Positions 1 through 7,912 of a stretch of 48,922 nucleotides of DNA are shown here, in pieces; position 1 is the stretch's first letter, and each line of letters opens with the position of its first letter. Made by a program: the position numbers and the translations under genes. The notes under the pieces are model-generated. The model was not told the origin of the DNA and did no database searches. It saw nothing but the letters and a program-made list of their open reading frames with translations. The DNA comes from Eubacteriales bacterium. GTDB lineage: Bacteria; Bacillota; Clostridia; Lachnospirales; Lachnospiraceae. The stretch lies in contig JAUNGT010000008.1 of the NCBI GenBank assembly GCA_030524455.1, positions 1 to 48,922 of the forward strand, read 5' to 3'.

Positions 1-165
1 CTTGCGCGCATAACGCGCTTTCCGCCGCTTCGCGGCTATCTGTGGAATAAGGCGGAACGCCGTTTCCTGCTCATCATCGGGCGCTCCCTCAGTCAGGAGC
101 AACCGGCCAAAATTCGTGCGAGCACGATTTTGGCCGTTCACTCCTGGCTGGCTGAACTGTTACGT
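1..165. repeat. Intergenic hairpin repeat element, probably cut by the window edge (copy A)
   Basis: This stretch is non-coding and rich in inverted repeats. A small hairpin has arms at 24-28 and 32-36. A large imperfect hairpin spans about 90-151, with its apex in 108-134. That 27-base apical segment is identical to 31290-31316 in the same orientation. The element ends with AACTGTTAC at 155-163, the reverse complement of the GTAACAGTT that opens the second copy at 31258. A related terminus occurs at 29496. This points to a dispersed intergenic repeat family. The left end is not visible. No protein-coding signal was found here. Confidence 0.65.
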
Positions 166-237
166 ACAGGAACATTTTTCTTACCGTTACTTTAGCATGG
201 GGATCGGGGGAAAGTCAACGAAGCGGAAGTAATTTCC

Positions 238-257
238 GTGCACGGGCACGAAAAACG
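238..257 (+). promoter_or_regulatory. Upstream operator-like repeat of xylB
   Basis: A 20-base sequence beginning GTGCACGGGCAC is repeated at 417-436 with one mismatch, 179 bp apart. It contains the inverted repeat GTGC-ACGG-GCAC. A second palindrome, TTGTGCACAA, lies at 261-270. This copy lies about 90 bp upstream of the predicted -35 and the other just downstream of the predicted start of transcription. That arrangement suits a regulator binding two sites. The identity of the regulator is unknown. Confidence 0.45.
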
Positions 258-349
258 TTATTGTGCACAAAGAGAAGGTGTAAAATGACGAAAACGGAGG
301 GGTAAATTTGTGGAAAATAATGAAAAATGCTGTGAAATAGAAATGTAGC

Positions 350-378
350 TTGATTTTTCAGGGGGGCGCGCTTATGAT
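350..378 (+). promoter_or_regulatory. Predicted sigma-A promoter of the xylB operon
   Basis: The -35 hexamer TTGATT lies at 350-355 and the -10 hexamer TATGAT at 373-378, separated by exactly 17 bases. Transcription would start near 385, leaving a leader of about 140 bases before xylB. No better pair was seen between the repeat element and the gene. Confidence 0.65.
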
Positions 379-404
379 AAGGGCAGGCAGAGAAAACGGA
401 TGCT

Positions 405-436
405 GTGCACATATATGTGCACGGGCACGGAAAACG
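405..436 (+). promoter_or_regulatory. Palindrome plus downstream operator-like repeat of xylB
   Basis: GTGCAC-ATATAT-GTGCAC at 405-422 is a perfect 18-bp palindrome. It runs directly into the second copy of the 20-base repeat (417-436, 19 of 20 bases matching 238-257). It begins about 20 bp after the predicted transcription start, a typical position for a repressor operator. No known XylR or cre consensus was recognised in it. Confidence 0.5.
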
Positions 437-461
437 CCTGCGGGTCGCTGCAGCCGGGCTG

Positions 462-488
462 GTTACGGTTCACGGAGTAAACCGTAAC
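462..488 (+). promoter_or_regulatory. Inverted repeat in the xylB leader
   Basis: GTTACGGTT (462-470) and AACCGTAAC (480-488) are perfect 9-bp arms around a 9-base loop, and partial outer pairing could extend the stem. The structure ends about 25 bases before the ribosome binding site GGAAGGGA (513-520). It could be a DNA operator or an RNA hairpin affecting xylB expression; the sequence alone does not decide. Confidence 0.45.
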
Positions 489-525
489 GCAGGCTGCGAC
501 AGAGCGCGGGCGGGAAGGGACGCTC

Positions 526-1995
526 ATGTATTATATAGGAATCGATCTGGGAACATCGGCGGTGAAGCTTCTGCTGATGGAGGCGGACGGGAGAATCGCC
601 AACGTGGTGTCAAAGGAATACCCGCTGTTTTTCCCGCAGCCGGGCTGGTCGGAGCAGCGGCCGGAGGACTGGTATGCGCAGACAGCCGAGGGAATCCGCG
701 AGCTGGTGGACGGCTTTGACGCCTCAAAAGTGGCGGGAATCAGCTTTGGGGGCCAGATGCACGGTCTGGTGATGCTGGACAGCCGGGATCAGGTGATACG
801 GCCCGCGATTTTGTGGAATGACGGGCGCACGGCGGAGGAGAACGATTATCTCAATCAGGTGATCGGCAAGGAGCGGCTGTCGGAATACACGGCCAACATT
901 TCCTTCACGGGCTTTACGGCCTCCAAGCTTTTGTGGGTCAAAAAGCACGAGCCGGAGAATTTTGCGCGGATCGCGAAAATCATGCTCCCCAAGGATTATC
1001 TGGCTTACCGCCTCACCGGGGTGCACTGCACGGACGTGTCGGACGCCTCCGGAATGCTCCTGTTTGACGTGAAGAACCGCCGCTGGTCGGAGGAAATGTG
1101 CGAAATCTGCGGCGTGAAGCCTCAGTGGCTGGCGAAGGTGTTCGAGAGCTATGAGGTGGTCGGCAGCCTTTTGCCCGGACAGGCAAAGCTGCTGGGGCTG
1201 CCCGGGCAGGTGAAGGTGGCGGCGGGCGCCGGGGACAACGCGGCGGCGGCCGTGGGGACAGGGACCGTGGGAGACGGACGCTGCAATATCTCCCTGGGCA
1301 CCAGCGGCACGATTTTCATCTCCTCGGAGAAGTTCGGCGTGGACAAGAACAACGCGCTGCACTCCTTTGCCCACGCGGACGGTCATTATCACCTGATGGG
1401 CTGCATGCTCAGCGCGGCCTCCTGCAACAAGTGGTGGATGGACGATATTATCGGGACGAAGGATTATGCGGCGGAGCAGGACGGCATTCAGAGGCTGGGA
1501 GCAAACCATGTCTATTTCCTGCCCTATCTGATGGGGGAGCGCTCCCCGCACAACGATCCGGACGCGAGAGGCACGTTTATCGGTATGACCATGGACACCA
1601 CGCGGGCGGATATGACGCAGGCGGTACTGGAGGGCGTGGCCTTTGCCCTGCGGGACTCCTTCGAGGTGGCAAGATCTCTCGGTATTTCGATCGAGAGCAC
1701 AAAGATCTGCGGCGGAGGCGCAAAGAGTCCGCTCTGGCGCAGGATCATCGCCAATGTGATGAATATCCGGGTGGATATGATCGAGAGCGAGGAGGGGCCG
1801 GGACTCGGCGCGGCGATGCTGGCGGCTGTGGCCTGCGGCGAGTATGCTTCCGTGGAGGAGGCAGCGGCGAAAATTGTGAAGGTGACGGGGACAGTGGAGC
1901 CGGAGCCGGAGCTGGCGGCAGCCTATGAGGCGCGCTACCGGCAGTTCCGACAGATTTATCCGGCTTTGAAGGAGCTTTTCCCGAAGCTGAAATAG
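526..1995 (+). CDS. xylB: Xylulokinase (FGGY carbohydrate kinase)
   Basis: The product phosphorylates D-xylulose with ATP to D-xylulose 5-phosphate, feeding the cytoplasmic pentose phosphate pathway. The 489-residue length is normal for the family. The N-terminal GIDLGTS motif (Asp7) is the phosphate-binding start of FGGY kinases. GGQMHGLV is the typical xylulokinase substrate-binding segment. Asp237 in GAGDNAA is the expected catalytic base. The C-terminal ATP-binding motif CGGGAKSPLW is present. The start has a Shine-Dalgarno sequence GGAAGGGA five bases upstream. It is the first gene of the operon, followed after 25 bases by a DUF4867 gene and then an isomerase. Related FGGY kinases for other sugars are possible, but the GGQMHG motif and the surrounding xylosidases favour xylulose. 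Confidence 0.93.
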   Translation: MYYIGIDLGTSAVKLLLMEADGRIANVVSKEYPLFFPQPGWSEQRPEDWYAQTAEGIRELVDGFDASKVAGISFGGQMHGLVMLDSRDQVIRPAILWNDGRTAEENDYLNQVIGKERLSEYTANISFTGFTASKLLWVKKHEPENFARIAKIMLPKDYLAYRLTGVHCTDVSDASGMLLFDVKNRRWSEEMCEICGVKPQWLAKVFESYEVVGSLLPGQAKLLGLPGQVKVAAGAGDNAAAAVGTGTVGDGRCNISLGTSGTIFISSEKFGVDKNNALHSFAHADGHYHLMGCMLSAASCNKWWMDDIIGTKDYAAEQDGIQRLGANHVYFLPYLMGERSPHNDPDARGTFIGMTMDTTRADMTQAVLEGVAFALRDSFEVARSLGISIESTKICGGGAKSPLWRRIIANVMNIRVDMIESEEGPGLGAAMLAAVACGEYASVEEAAAKIVKVTGTVEPEPELAAAYEARYRQFRQIYPALKELFPKLK

Positions 1996-2020
1996 AGGAA
2001 CAGAAAGGAGCGGAAAGCAA

Positions 2021-2638
2021 ATGAAGATTTGGGATGTGACGGATAAGGCGTTCCAAAGCTACGGCAAGGTAGTCACGGATGTGGATTTTTCGGAGCTTTT
2101 GGAGCGCATGGAGCAGACGCCGGTGCCGGAGGACGTGGTGTATGTGGCGGCGGAGCCGATCCTGGAGGAGCTTCCGGTGTTTGAGGAGCTGACGGATATC
2201 ACCTACGGCGAGCTTCCCATCCAGGTGGGCTACTGCAACGGGCATAACCGGAAGCTGAACGCCCTGGAGTATCACAGAAGCTCCGAGGTGGATGTGGCGG
2301 CTACGGACCTGATCCTGCTGCTGGGACACGAGTGGGATATTGCGGAGGATTTCACCTATGATACCTCCCTGGTGGAGGCGTTTCGCGTACCCGCGGGGAC
2401 GGCGGTGGAGCTGTACGCCACCACGCTGCATTACGCGCCCTGCCAGGCGCAGGAGACGGGCTTTCGGTGCGCCATCATCCTGCCCAGGGATACGAACCTG
2501 CCGTTGGAGTTTAAGCATGACGCAGCAGGCGAGGACGGTCATCTGACCGCCAGAAACAAGTGGCTTCTCGGCCATCCCGAGGGCGGACTGCCGGAGGGCA
2601 GCCCCATGGGTCTGACCGGTGAAAATATAGAAATATAA
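2021..2638 (+). CDS. DUF4867 family protein (cupin-like, sugar-locus associated)
   Basis: This 205-residue soluble protein resembles the uncharacterised DUF4867 family. There is no signal peptide or membrane segment. His85 and Glu89 (YHRSSE) together with His137 (LHYAPC) are spaced like metal ligands of cupin-fold sugar isomerases and epimerases; this is a visual comparison only. The gene sits between xylulokinase and a fucose/arabinose-type isomerase, with short gaps on both sides. That suggests a role in pentose or deoxy-sugar handling in the cytoplasm, for example isomerisation or anomer conversion. A proven function is not known to me. Ribosome binding site GAAAGGAG lies just upstream. 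Confidence 0.75.
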   Translation: MKIWDVTDKAFQSYGKVVTDVDFSELLERMEQTPVPEDVVYVAAEPILEELPVFEELTDITYGELPIQVGYCNGHNRKLNALEYHRSSEVDVAATDLILLLGHEWDIAEDFTYDTSLVEAFRVPAGTAVELYATTLHYAPCQAQETGFRCAIILPRDTNLPLEFKHDAAGEDGHLTARNKWLLGHPEGGLPEGSPMGLTGENIEI

Positions 2639-2654
2639 ACGGAGGAAAATGACA

Positions 2655-4139
2655 ATGAAAAATTTACCGAAAATCAAAATCGGCATCGTGGCGGTCAGCC
2701 GCGACTGCTTCCCGGAGTCCCTTTCCGTGAACAGAAGAAAGGCGCTGGTGGAGGCTTACCGGGCAAAATACGGTGAGGAGGACATCTACGAATGTCCTGT
2801 CTGCATCGTGGAGAGCGAGATTCACATGGTGCAGGCGCTGGAGGATATCAAAAAAGCCGGCTGCAACGCGCTTTGCGTATACCTGGGCAACTTCGGCCCG
2901 GAGATTTCCGAGACGCTGCTGGCAAAGCATTTTGACGGGCCGTCCATGTTTATCGCCGCTGCGGAGGAGAGCCAGAACGATCTGGTGGGCGGCAGAGGCG
3001 ACGCCTACTGCGGTATGCTCAACGCCAGCTATAACTTAAAGCTGCGCAATGTAAAGGCTTATATTCCGGAGTACCCGGTGGGGACCGCCGCAGAGTGCGC
3101 GGACATGATCCGCGAGTTCGTTCCCATCGCGCGTGCCATCGTGGGACTGCGCAGCTTAAAGATCATCAGCTTCGGCCCCAGGCCGTTAAATTTCCTGGCC
3201 TGCAACGCGCCCATCAAGCAGCTGTATAACCTGGGCGTGGAGATCGAGGAGAACTCCGAGCTGGACCTGTTTGAGGCCTTCAACAAGCATGCGGGGGACG
3301 AGCGTATTCCCGCCAAGGTAAAGGAGATGGAGGAGGAGCTGGGCGCAGGCAACAAAAAGCCGGAGGTGCTGGCAAAGCTTGCACAGTATGAGCTGACCCT
3401 GCTCGACTGGGTGGAGCAGCACAGGGGCTATCGGGAGTATGTTGCCATCGCCGGCAAGTGCTGGCCTGCCTTCCAGACGCAGTTTGGCTTCGTGCCCTGC
3501 TATGTGAACAGCCGCCTGACCGGTATGGGAATCCCGGTTTCCTGCGAGGTGGACATTTACGGCTGCTTAAGCGAGTTTATCGGAACCGCGGTCAGCGACG
3601 ACGCGGTAACTTTGCTGGATATCAACAACAGTGTTCCGGACGATATGTACGAGGAGTCCATCGCAGGCAAGTTCCCTTACACCCACAAGGATACCTTCAT
3701 GGGCTTCCACTGCGGCAACACCTGCTCCAGAAAGCTTTCCTTCTGCAGCATGAAGAACCAGATGATCATGGCCCGCACCCTGCCTGTCGAAGTGACCAAC
3801 GGCACGCTGGAGGGGGATATCGCTCCCGGCGAGATTACCTTCTACCGCCTGCAGTCCACCGCGGACAACCTTCTGCGCGCTTACATCGCCCACGGCGAGG
3901 TGCTGCCTGTGGCGACCAGATCCTTCGGCTCCATCGGCGTGTTTGCGATCCCGGAGATGGGACGCTTCTACCGCCATGTGCTGATCGAGAAAAATTACCC
4001 GCACCACGGCGCGGTGGCCTTCGGCCATTACGGCAAGGCGCTGTACGAGGTATTTAAGTACATCGGCGTACCGGTGGAGGATATCAACTTCAATCAGCCC
4101 AAGGGCATGATGTATCCTACCGAGAATCCCTTCGCATAA
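2655..4139 (+). CDS. L-fucose/L-arabinose isomerase family protein
   Basis: A 494-residue aldose-ketose isomerase of the FucI/AraA superfamily, expected to be cytoplasmic and metal dependent. Glu298 (CEVD) and Asp322 (LLDINN) are separated by 24 residues, the spacing of the manganese ligands Glu337/Asp361 of E. coli FucI. His352 in FHCGNTC is also typical. The second ATG (2655) is chosen because GGAGG at 2641-2645 is nine bases from it, but only three from the ATG at 2649. No xylose isomerase gene was found in the window, so this enzyme may supply the ketose for the neighbouring xylulokinase, or may act on another pentose or fucose. The exact substrate cannot be read from sequence. Confidence 0.85.
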   Translation: MKNLPKIKIGIVAVSRDCFPESLSVNRRKALVEAYRAKYGEEDIYECPVCIVESEIHMVQALEDIKKAGCNALCVYLGNFGPEISETLLAKHFDGPSMFIAAAEESQNDLVGGRGDAYCGMLNASYNLKLRNVKAYIPEYPVGTAAECADMIREFVPIARAIVGLRSLKIISFGPRPLNFLACNAPIKQLYNLGVEIEENSELDLFEAFNKHAGDERIPAKVKEMEEELGAGNKKPEVLAKLAQYELTLLDWVEQHRGYREYVAIAGKCWPAFQTQFGFVPCYVNSRLTGMGIPVSCEVDIYGCLSEFIGTAVSDDAVTLLDINNSVPDDMYEESIAGKFPYTHKDTFMGFHCGNTCSRKLSFCSMKNQMIMARTLPVEVTNGTLEGDIAPGEITFYRLQSTADNLLRAYIAHGEVLPVATRSFGSIGVFAIPEMGRFYRHVLIEKNYPHHGAVAFGHYGKALYEVFKYIGVPVEDINFNQPKGMMYPTENPFA

Positions 4140-4169
4140 GGGAAACAGAAAAGACAATGATGAAAGAAG

Positions 4170-4203
4170 CAGGGCTTCCGGCGATTTGGGGCTGGAAGCC
4201 CTG
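4170..4203 (+). terminator. Hairpin between isomerase and GH3 genes (attenuator or weak terminator)
   Basis: CAGGGCTTCC (4170-4179) and GGAAGCCCTG (4194-4203) form a perfect 10-bp stem with a 14-base loop, followed by the T-rich TTCTTCT. The short T tract suggests partial termination or an mRNA processing or stability boundary rather than a full stop. Confidence 0.5.
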
Positions 4204-4232
4204 TTCTTCTACGGACAACAGGGAGGTTTCGT

Positions 4233-6365
4233 ATGAGCAAGTTCAGGGAAAAGGCCGCCGCCTTGGTGGCGCAGATGAATCTGGAGGAGAAGGTGGGGCA
4301 GACGCTCTACAACGCCCCGGCGGTGGAGCGGCTGGGGATTCCCTCCTACAACTGGTGGAACGAGGCGCTGCACGGCGTGGCGCGGGCGGGCACGGCGACG
4401 GTGTTCCCGCAGGCCATCGGCGTGGCGGCTACCTTTGACGAGGAGCTGGCCGGTAAAATGGGGGAGACGGTGGCGGTTGAGGGCCGCGCCAAGTACAACG
4501 CGCAGCAGGCCGCCGGCGATCATGACATTTACAAGGGGCTGACCTTCTGGGCGCCCAACGTGAACATTTTCCGGGATCCCCGCTGGGGACGCGGGCAGGA
4601 AACCTTCGGGGAGGACCCTTATCTGACCTCCCGGATGGGCGTGCGCTTTGTGGAGGGCGTGCAGGGGACGGATCCGGATCATCTGAAGGCCGCGGCCTGC
4701 GCAAAGCATTTCGCGGTGCACTCCGGGCCGGAGGGCCTGCGCCATGAATTCAATGCGGAGGCCTCTCTGCAGGATATGTACGAGACTTATCTGCCCGCCT
4801 TTAAGGCCTGCGTGCAGGAGGGAAAGGTGGAGGCGGTGATGGGCGCCTACAACCGGACAAACGGCGAGCCCTGCTGCGGCAGCAAAACGCTTCTGCAGGA
4901 TATTTTGCGGAAGGAATGGGGGTTTCAGGGGCATGTGGTCAGCGACTGCTGGGCGCTGGTCGATTTTCACGAGCATCATAAGATTACGAAGACGCCCCTG
5001 GAGTCCGCGGCCATGGCCATGAACAACGGCTGCGACGTCAACTGCGGCTGTACCTTCCCCTATCTGCGGGACGCGGTGCGCGGCGGCTATGTGGACGAAA
5101 AGCGTCTGGACGAGGCGGTGACGAATCTGATGGAGTGCCGGATGAAGCTGGGGATCCTGGGAGACGAACGCCAGGACAGCCAGGACCGGATCGGCTACGA
5201 TCAGGTCGATACGAAGGAAAACCGGGAGCTGAATCTGGAGATTGCCCGCAAGAGCCTGGTGCTTTTGAAAAACGAGGACAATTTCCTGCCGCTGGATCTC
5301 CGGAAAATCAAGGCGATCGGCGTGATCGGCCCCAACGCGGATTCCCGCAGAGCGCTGGTGGGCAACTATGAGGGAACAGCCTCACGCTATATCACGGTGC
5401 TGGAGGGAATCGAGGATTATGTGGGCGACCGGGCGCGGGTCTACTATTCCGAGGCCTGCCATCTCTGGCAGGATCGCACCAGCGGCCTGGCGCAGGCCGA
5501 CGACCGGATTTCCGAGGTGAAGGCGGTTTGCCGGGAGAGCGACGTGATCGTGGCGGTGATGGGACTGGATTCCGGCATCGAGGGCGAGCAGGGCGACGCG
5601 GGCAACGAGTTTGCCAGCGGCGACAAGAGAGATTTGAATTTCCCCGGCCTGCAGCCGGAGGTGCTGCGCATCGCCTATGAGAGCAAAAAGCCGGTGATCC
5701 TCGTCTCCATGACGGGCTCTGCCATGGCGCTGACCTGGGAGGACGCCCATTTCCCGGCGATTATCCAGGCCTGGTATCCCGGCGCGCAGGGCGGACGGGC
5801 TGTGGCCGAGGCAATTTTCGGCGCGTACAGCCCGGAGGGCAAGCTGCCGGTGACCTTTTACCGGACGACGGAGGAGCTGCCGGATTTCACGGATTACGCG
5901 ATGAAGGGCAGAACCTACCGTTACATGGAAAACGAGGCCCTCTATCCCTTCGGCTTCGGGCTCTCCTACACGGACTTTGAGCTGAGCAGCGCGCGTCTGG
6001 ACGCCGGACAGATCCGTGCGGGCGGCCGGATCACGCTGACCGCCACCCTGAAAAACACGGGCTCCATGGCAGGCGGCCAGACGCTGCAGGTCTATGTGAA
6101 GGCGCTGCGCCAGGATACGCCCAACGCGCAGCTGAAGGGCCTGAAAAAGGTGTATCTTGCGCCCGGCGAGGAGCGGACGGTGCAGCTGACCCTGCCGGAT
6201 ACGGCCTTTGCGCTGTACGACGGGGAGGGCAGGCATATGCTTCAGGCCGGCTCCTATGCGGTATATGCCGGAATGCAGCAGCCGGATGCGCGCAGCCGCG
6301 CCCTGACCGGAAAATCCTGTGTGCGGCTGGAGGTAAGCTGCGCAGAGACGGCAGAGCTTAAGTAA
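4233..6365 (+). CDS. Glycoside hydrolase family 3, probable beta-xylosidase
   Basis: A 710-residue retaining exo-glycosidase that releases single sugars from non-reducing ends of oligosaccharides. The family layout is complete: N-terminal TIM barrel (about 1-300), alpha/beta sandwich (about 340-570) and C-terminal fibronectin III-like domain starting near PFGFGLSYT. Asp238 in VVSDCWA is the predicted nucleophile. A Cys after that Asp is common in GH3 xylosidases, whereas glucosidases usually have Trp, so xylosidase or arabinosidase activity is favoured. There is no signal peptide, so it acts in the cytoplasm on imported oligosaccharides. GGGAGG lies seven bases before the ATG. Fifteen bases separate its stop from the next glycosidase start. 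Confidence 0.9.
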   Translation: MSKFREKAAALVAQMNLEEKVGQTLYNAPAVERLGIPSYNWWNEALHGVARAGTATVFPQAIGVAATFDEELAGKMGETVAVEGRAKYNAQQAAGDHDIYKGLTFWAPNVNIFRDPRWGRGQETFGEDPYLTSRMGVRFVEGVQGTDPDHLKAAACAKHFAVHSGPEGLRHEFNAEASLQDMYETYLPAFKACVQEGKVEAVMGAYNRTNGEPCCGSKTLLQDILRKEWGFQGHVVSDCWALVDFHEHHKITKTPLESAAMAMNNGCDVNCGCTFPYLRDAVRGGYVDEKRLDEAVTNLMECRMKLGILGDERQDSQDRIGYDQVDTKENRELNLEIARKSLVLLKNEDNFLPLDLRKIKAIGVIGPNADSRRALVGNYEGTASRYITVLEGIEDYVGDRARVYYSEACHLWQDRTSGLAQADDRISEVKAVCRESDVIVAVMGLDSGIEGEQGDAGNEFASGDKRDLNFPGLQPEVLRIAYESKKPVILVSMTGSAMALTWEDAHFPAIIQAWYPGAQGGRAVAEAIFGAYSPEGKLPVTFYRTTEELPDFTDYAMKGRTYRYMENEALYPFGFGLSYTDFELSSARLDAGQIRAGGRITLTATLKNTGSMAGGQTLQVYVKALRQDTPNAQLKGLKKVYLAPGEERTVQLTLPDTAFALYDGEGRHMLQAGSYAVYAGMQQPDARSRALTGKSCVRLEVSCAETAELK

Positions 6366-6379
6366 GAGAGGGAAAGCAT

Positions 6380-7912
6380 ATGGAGCTCAATCCGATTTTG
6401 AAGATGGATTATCCCGACCCGGACGTGATCCGGGTCGGGGATACCTACTATATGATCAGCACGACCATGCACTTTTTTCCGGGAGGGGCGCTGCTGCGCT
6501 CCTTCGATCTGGTGCACTGGGAGATGTATTCCTATGTGTTTGACCGCTTGGACGATACGCCGGCGCAGCGCCTGGAGGGAGAACAGAATATTTACGGACA
6601 GGGGATGTGGGCGGCCAGCCTGCGGTATCACAAGGGCAGGTTCTATGTCTGTTTTGTGGCAAATGATACCCACAGGGCGTATCTGTATACGGCGGAGGAT
6701 CCGGCGGGACCCTGGACAAGAAGACCCATGGAGGGCTTCTATCATGACTGCTCGCTGTTTTTTGAGGAGGACGGAAGCGTATACATCGTGTACGGAAATA
6801 CGGATATCAGGCTGACTCAACTGAAGCCGGATTTGTCAGGCCCTCTGCCCGGGGGACTGGATCGGGTGATCGTGCGGGAACAGGGCAATAAAATGCTGGG
6901 CTATGAAGGCTCTCACATGTACAGGATTGGGGGACGTTACTATGTGTTTTTCATCCATTCTCTGCCGGATCGGTGGATGCGTGTGGAGAGCTGCTTTGCG
7001 GCGGACAGCCTGACGGGGGAATTTACCGGGGGCGATGTGCTGGAGGACACCCGGGGCTACTGCGGACAGGGAGTGGCCCAGGGAGGTATTGTGGATACGC
7101 CTTCGGGAGACTGGTATGCGGTGCTGTTCCAGGACAGCGGCGCGGTGGGGCGTATTCCGGTGCTTTTGCCGGTGCATTTTGAGGAAGGATTCCCGGTGTT
7201 TGGGGAAAAGGGAAAGGTGCCGGAGTACTTTTTGGCGGCAAGTACCCGCCCGGGGGCGGTCTGCGGGCCCCTGTATGCCTCCGACCGCTTTTTGGGGGAG
7301 GAATCGGGAGAGCTCTCCCGCCTCAAAAAGGTGTGGCAGTTTAACCATCAGCCCAGAGAGGGCTTTTGGGGTGTGGGAAACGGGCGTTTCTGGATCCGCA
7401 CGGGGAAGCTGAGCCGCAGCCTGACAGAGGCGCAGAATACGCTGACCCAGAGGCTTTTGTTCCCCTCCTGCAAGGTATCGGTGACGCTGGATTTCTCCGG
7501 GCTTTCGGAGGGAGACTGCGCCGGACTGTGCGCGCTGCAGAGCTGCTGGGGGATGATTGGCGTTGTGATCGAGCAGGGAAGGCCTCTGCTGGTGATGGAG
7601 GGCATCGAGACGCAAAATCCGGATATGAATTGCCTGGAGACGGATGCCGTGCCGAAGCGTTACGCGCAGGCAGAGCTGACGGGGAGGAGCGTGCGTTTGT
7701 CCCTGCAGGCGGATTTTTGGCAGATGAAGGACGAGGTAAGCTTTTCCTACGACGACGGGACGGGGGAAAGGCGGCTGGGCCCTTCCCATAAGCTGTATTT
7801 TAAGCTGGATCATTTCTGCGGCTGCCGGGTTGGGCTGTTTGTCTTTTCCACGCAGAGAGAGGGCGGCGTCGCGGCCTTTGAGGATTTTGTATATGAGGGA
7901 AGCAGGGATTAG
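6380..7912 (+). CDS. Glycoside hydrolase family 43 (beta-xylosidase / arabinofuranosidase)
   Basis: A 510-residue inverting glycosidase with an N-terminal five-bladed propeller (about 1-310) and a C-terminal beta-sandwich. The three catalytic carboxylates are in place: Asp13 (YPDPD) as general base, Asp123 (YHDCSLF) as pKa modulator and Glu176 (YEGSHM) as general acid. There is no signal peptide. It shares only the general plan with the GH43 at 17919 and belongs to a different subfamily, so the two may cut different linkages, for example xylosyl versus arabinosyl side chains. Its last 20 bases overlap the start of the sensor kinase gene, which suggests translational coupling. Subfamily and specificity are uncertain. 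Confidence 0.88.
   Translation: MELNPILKMDYPDPDVIRVGDTYYMISTTMHFFPGGALLRSFDLVHWEMYSYVFDRLDDTPAQRLEGEQNIYGQGMWAASLRYHKGRFYVCFVANDTHRAYLYTAEDPAGPWTRRPMEGFYHDCSLFFEEDGSVYIVYGNTDIRLTQLKPDLSGPLPGGLDRVIVREQGNKMLGYEGSHMYRIGGRYYVFFIHSLPDRWMRVESCFAADSLTGEFTGGDVLEDTRGYCGQGVAQGGIVDTPSGDWYAVLFQDSGAVGRIPVLLPVHFEEGFPVFGEKGKVPEYFLAASTRPGAVCGPLYASDRFLGEESGELSRLKKVWQFNHQPREGFWGVGNGRFWIRTGKLSRSLTEAQNTLTQRLLFPSCKVSVTLDFSGLSEGDCAGLCALQSCWGMIGVVIEQGRPLLVMEGIETQNPDMNCLETDAVPKRYAQAELTGRSVRLSLQADFWQMKDEVSFSYDDGTGERRLGPSHKLYFKLDHFCGCRVGLFVFSTQREGGVAAFEDFVYEGSRD

Noticed and set aside
2649..2651. ATG at 2649 as start of the isomerase
   Set aside because: Only three bases separate it from GGAGG; the ATG at 2655 has proper spacing.
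1745..2686. Minus-strand frame of 313 residues across xylB and DUF4867
   Set aside because: It runs antisense to two recognised genes and has an Arg/Pro-rich composition typical of a shadow frame.
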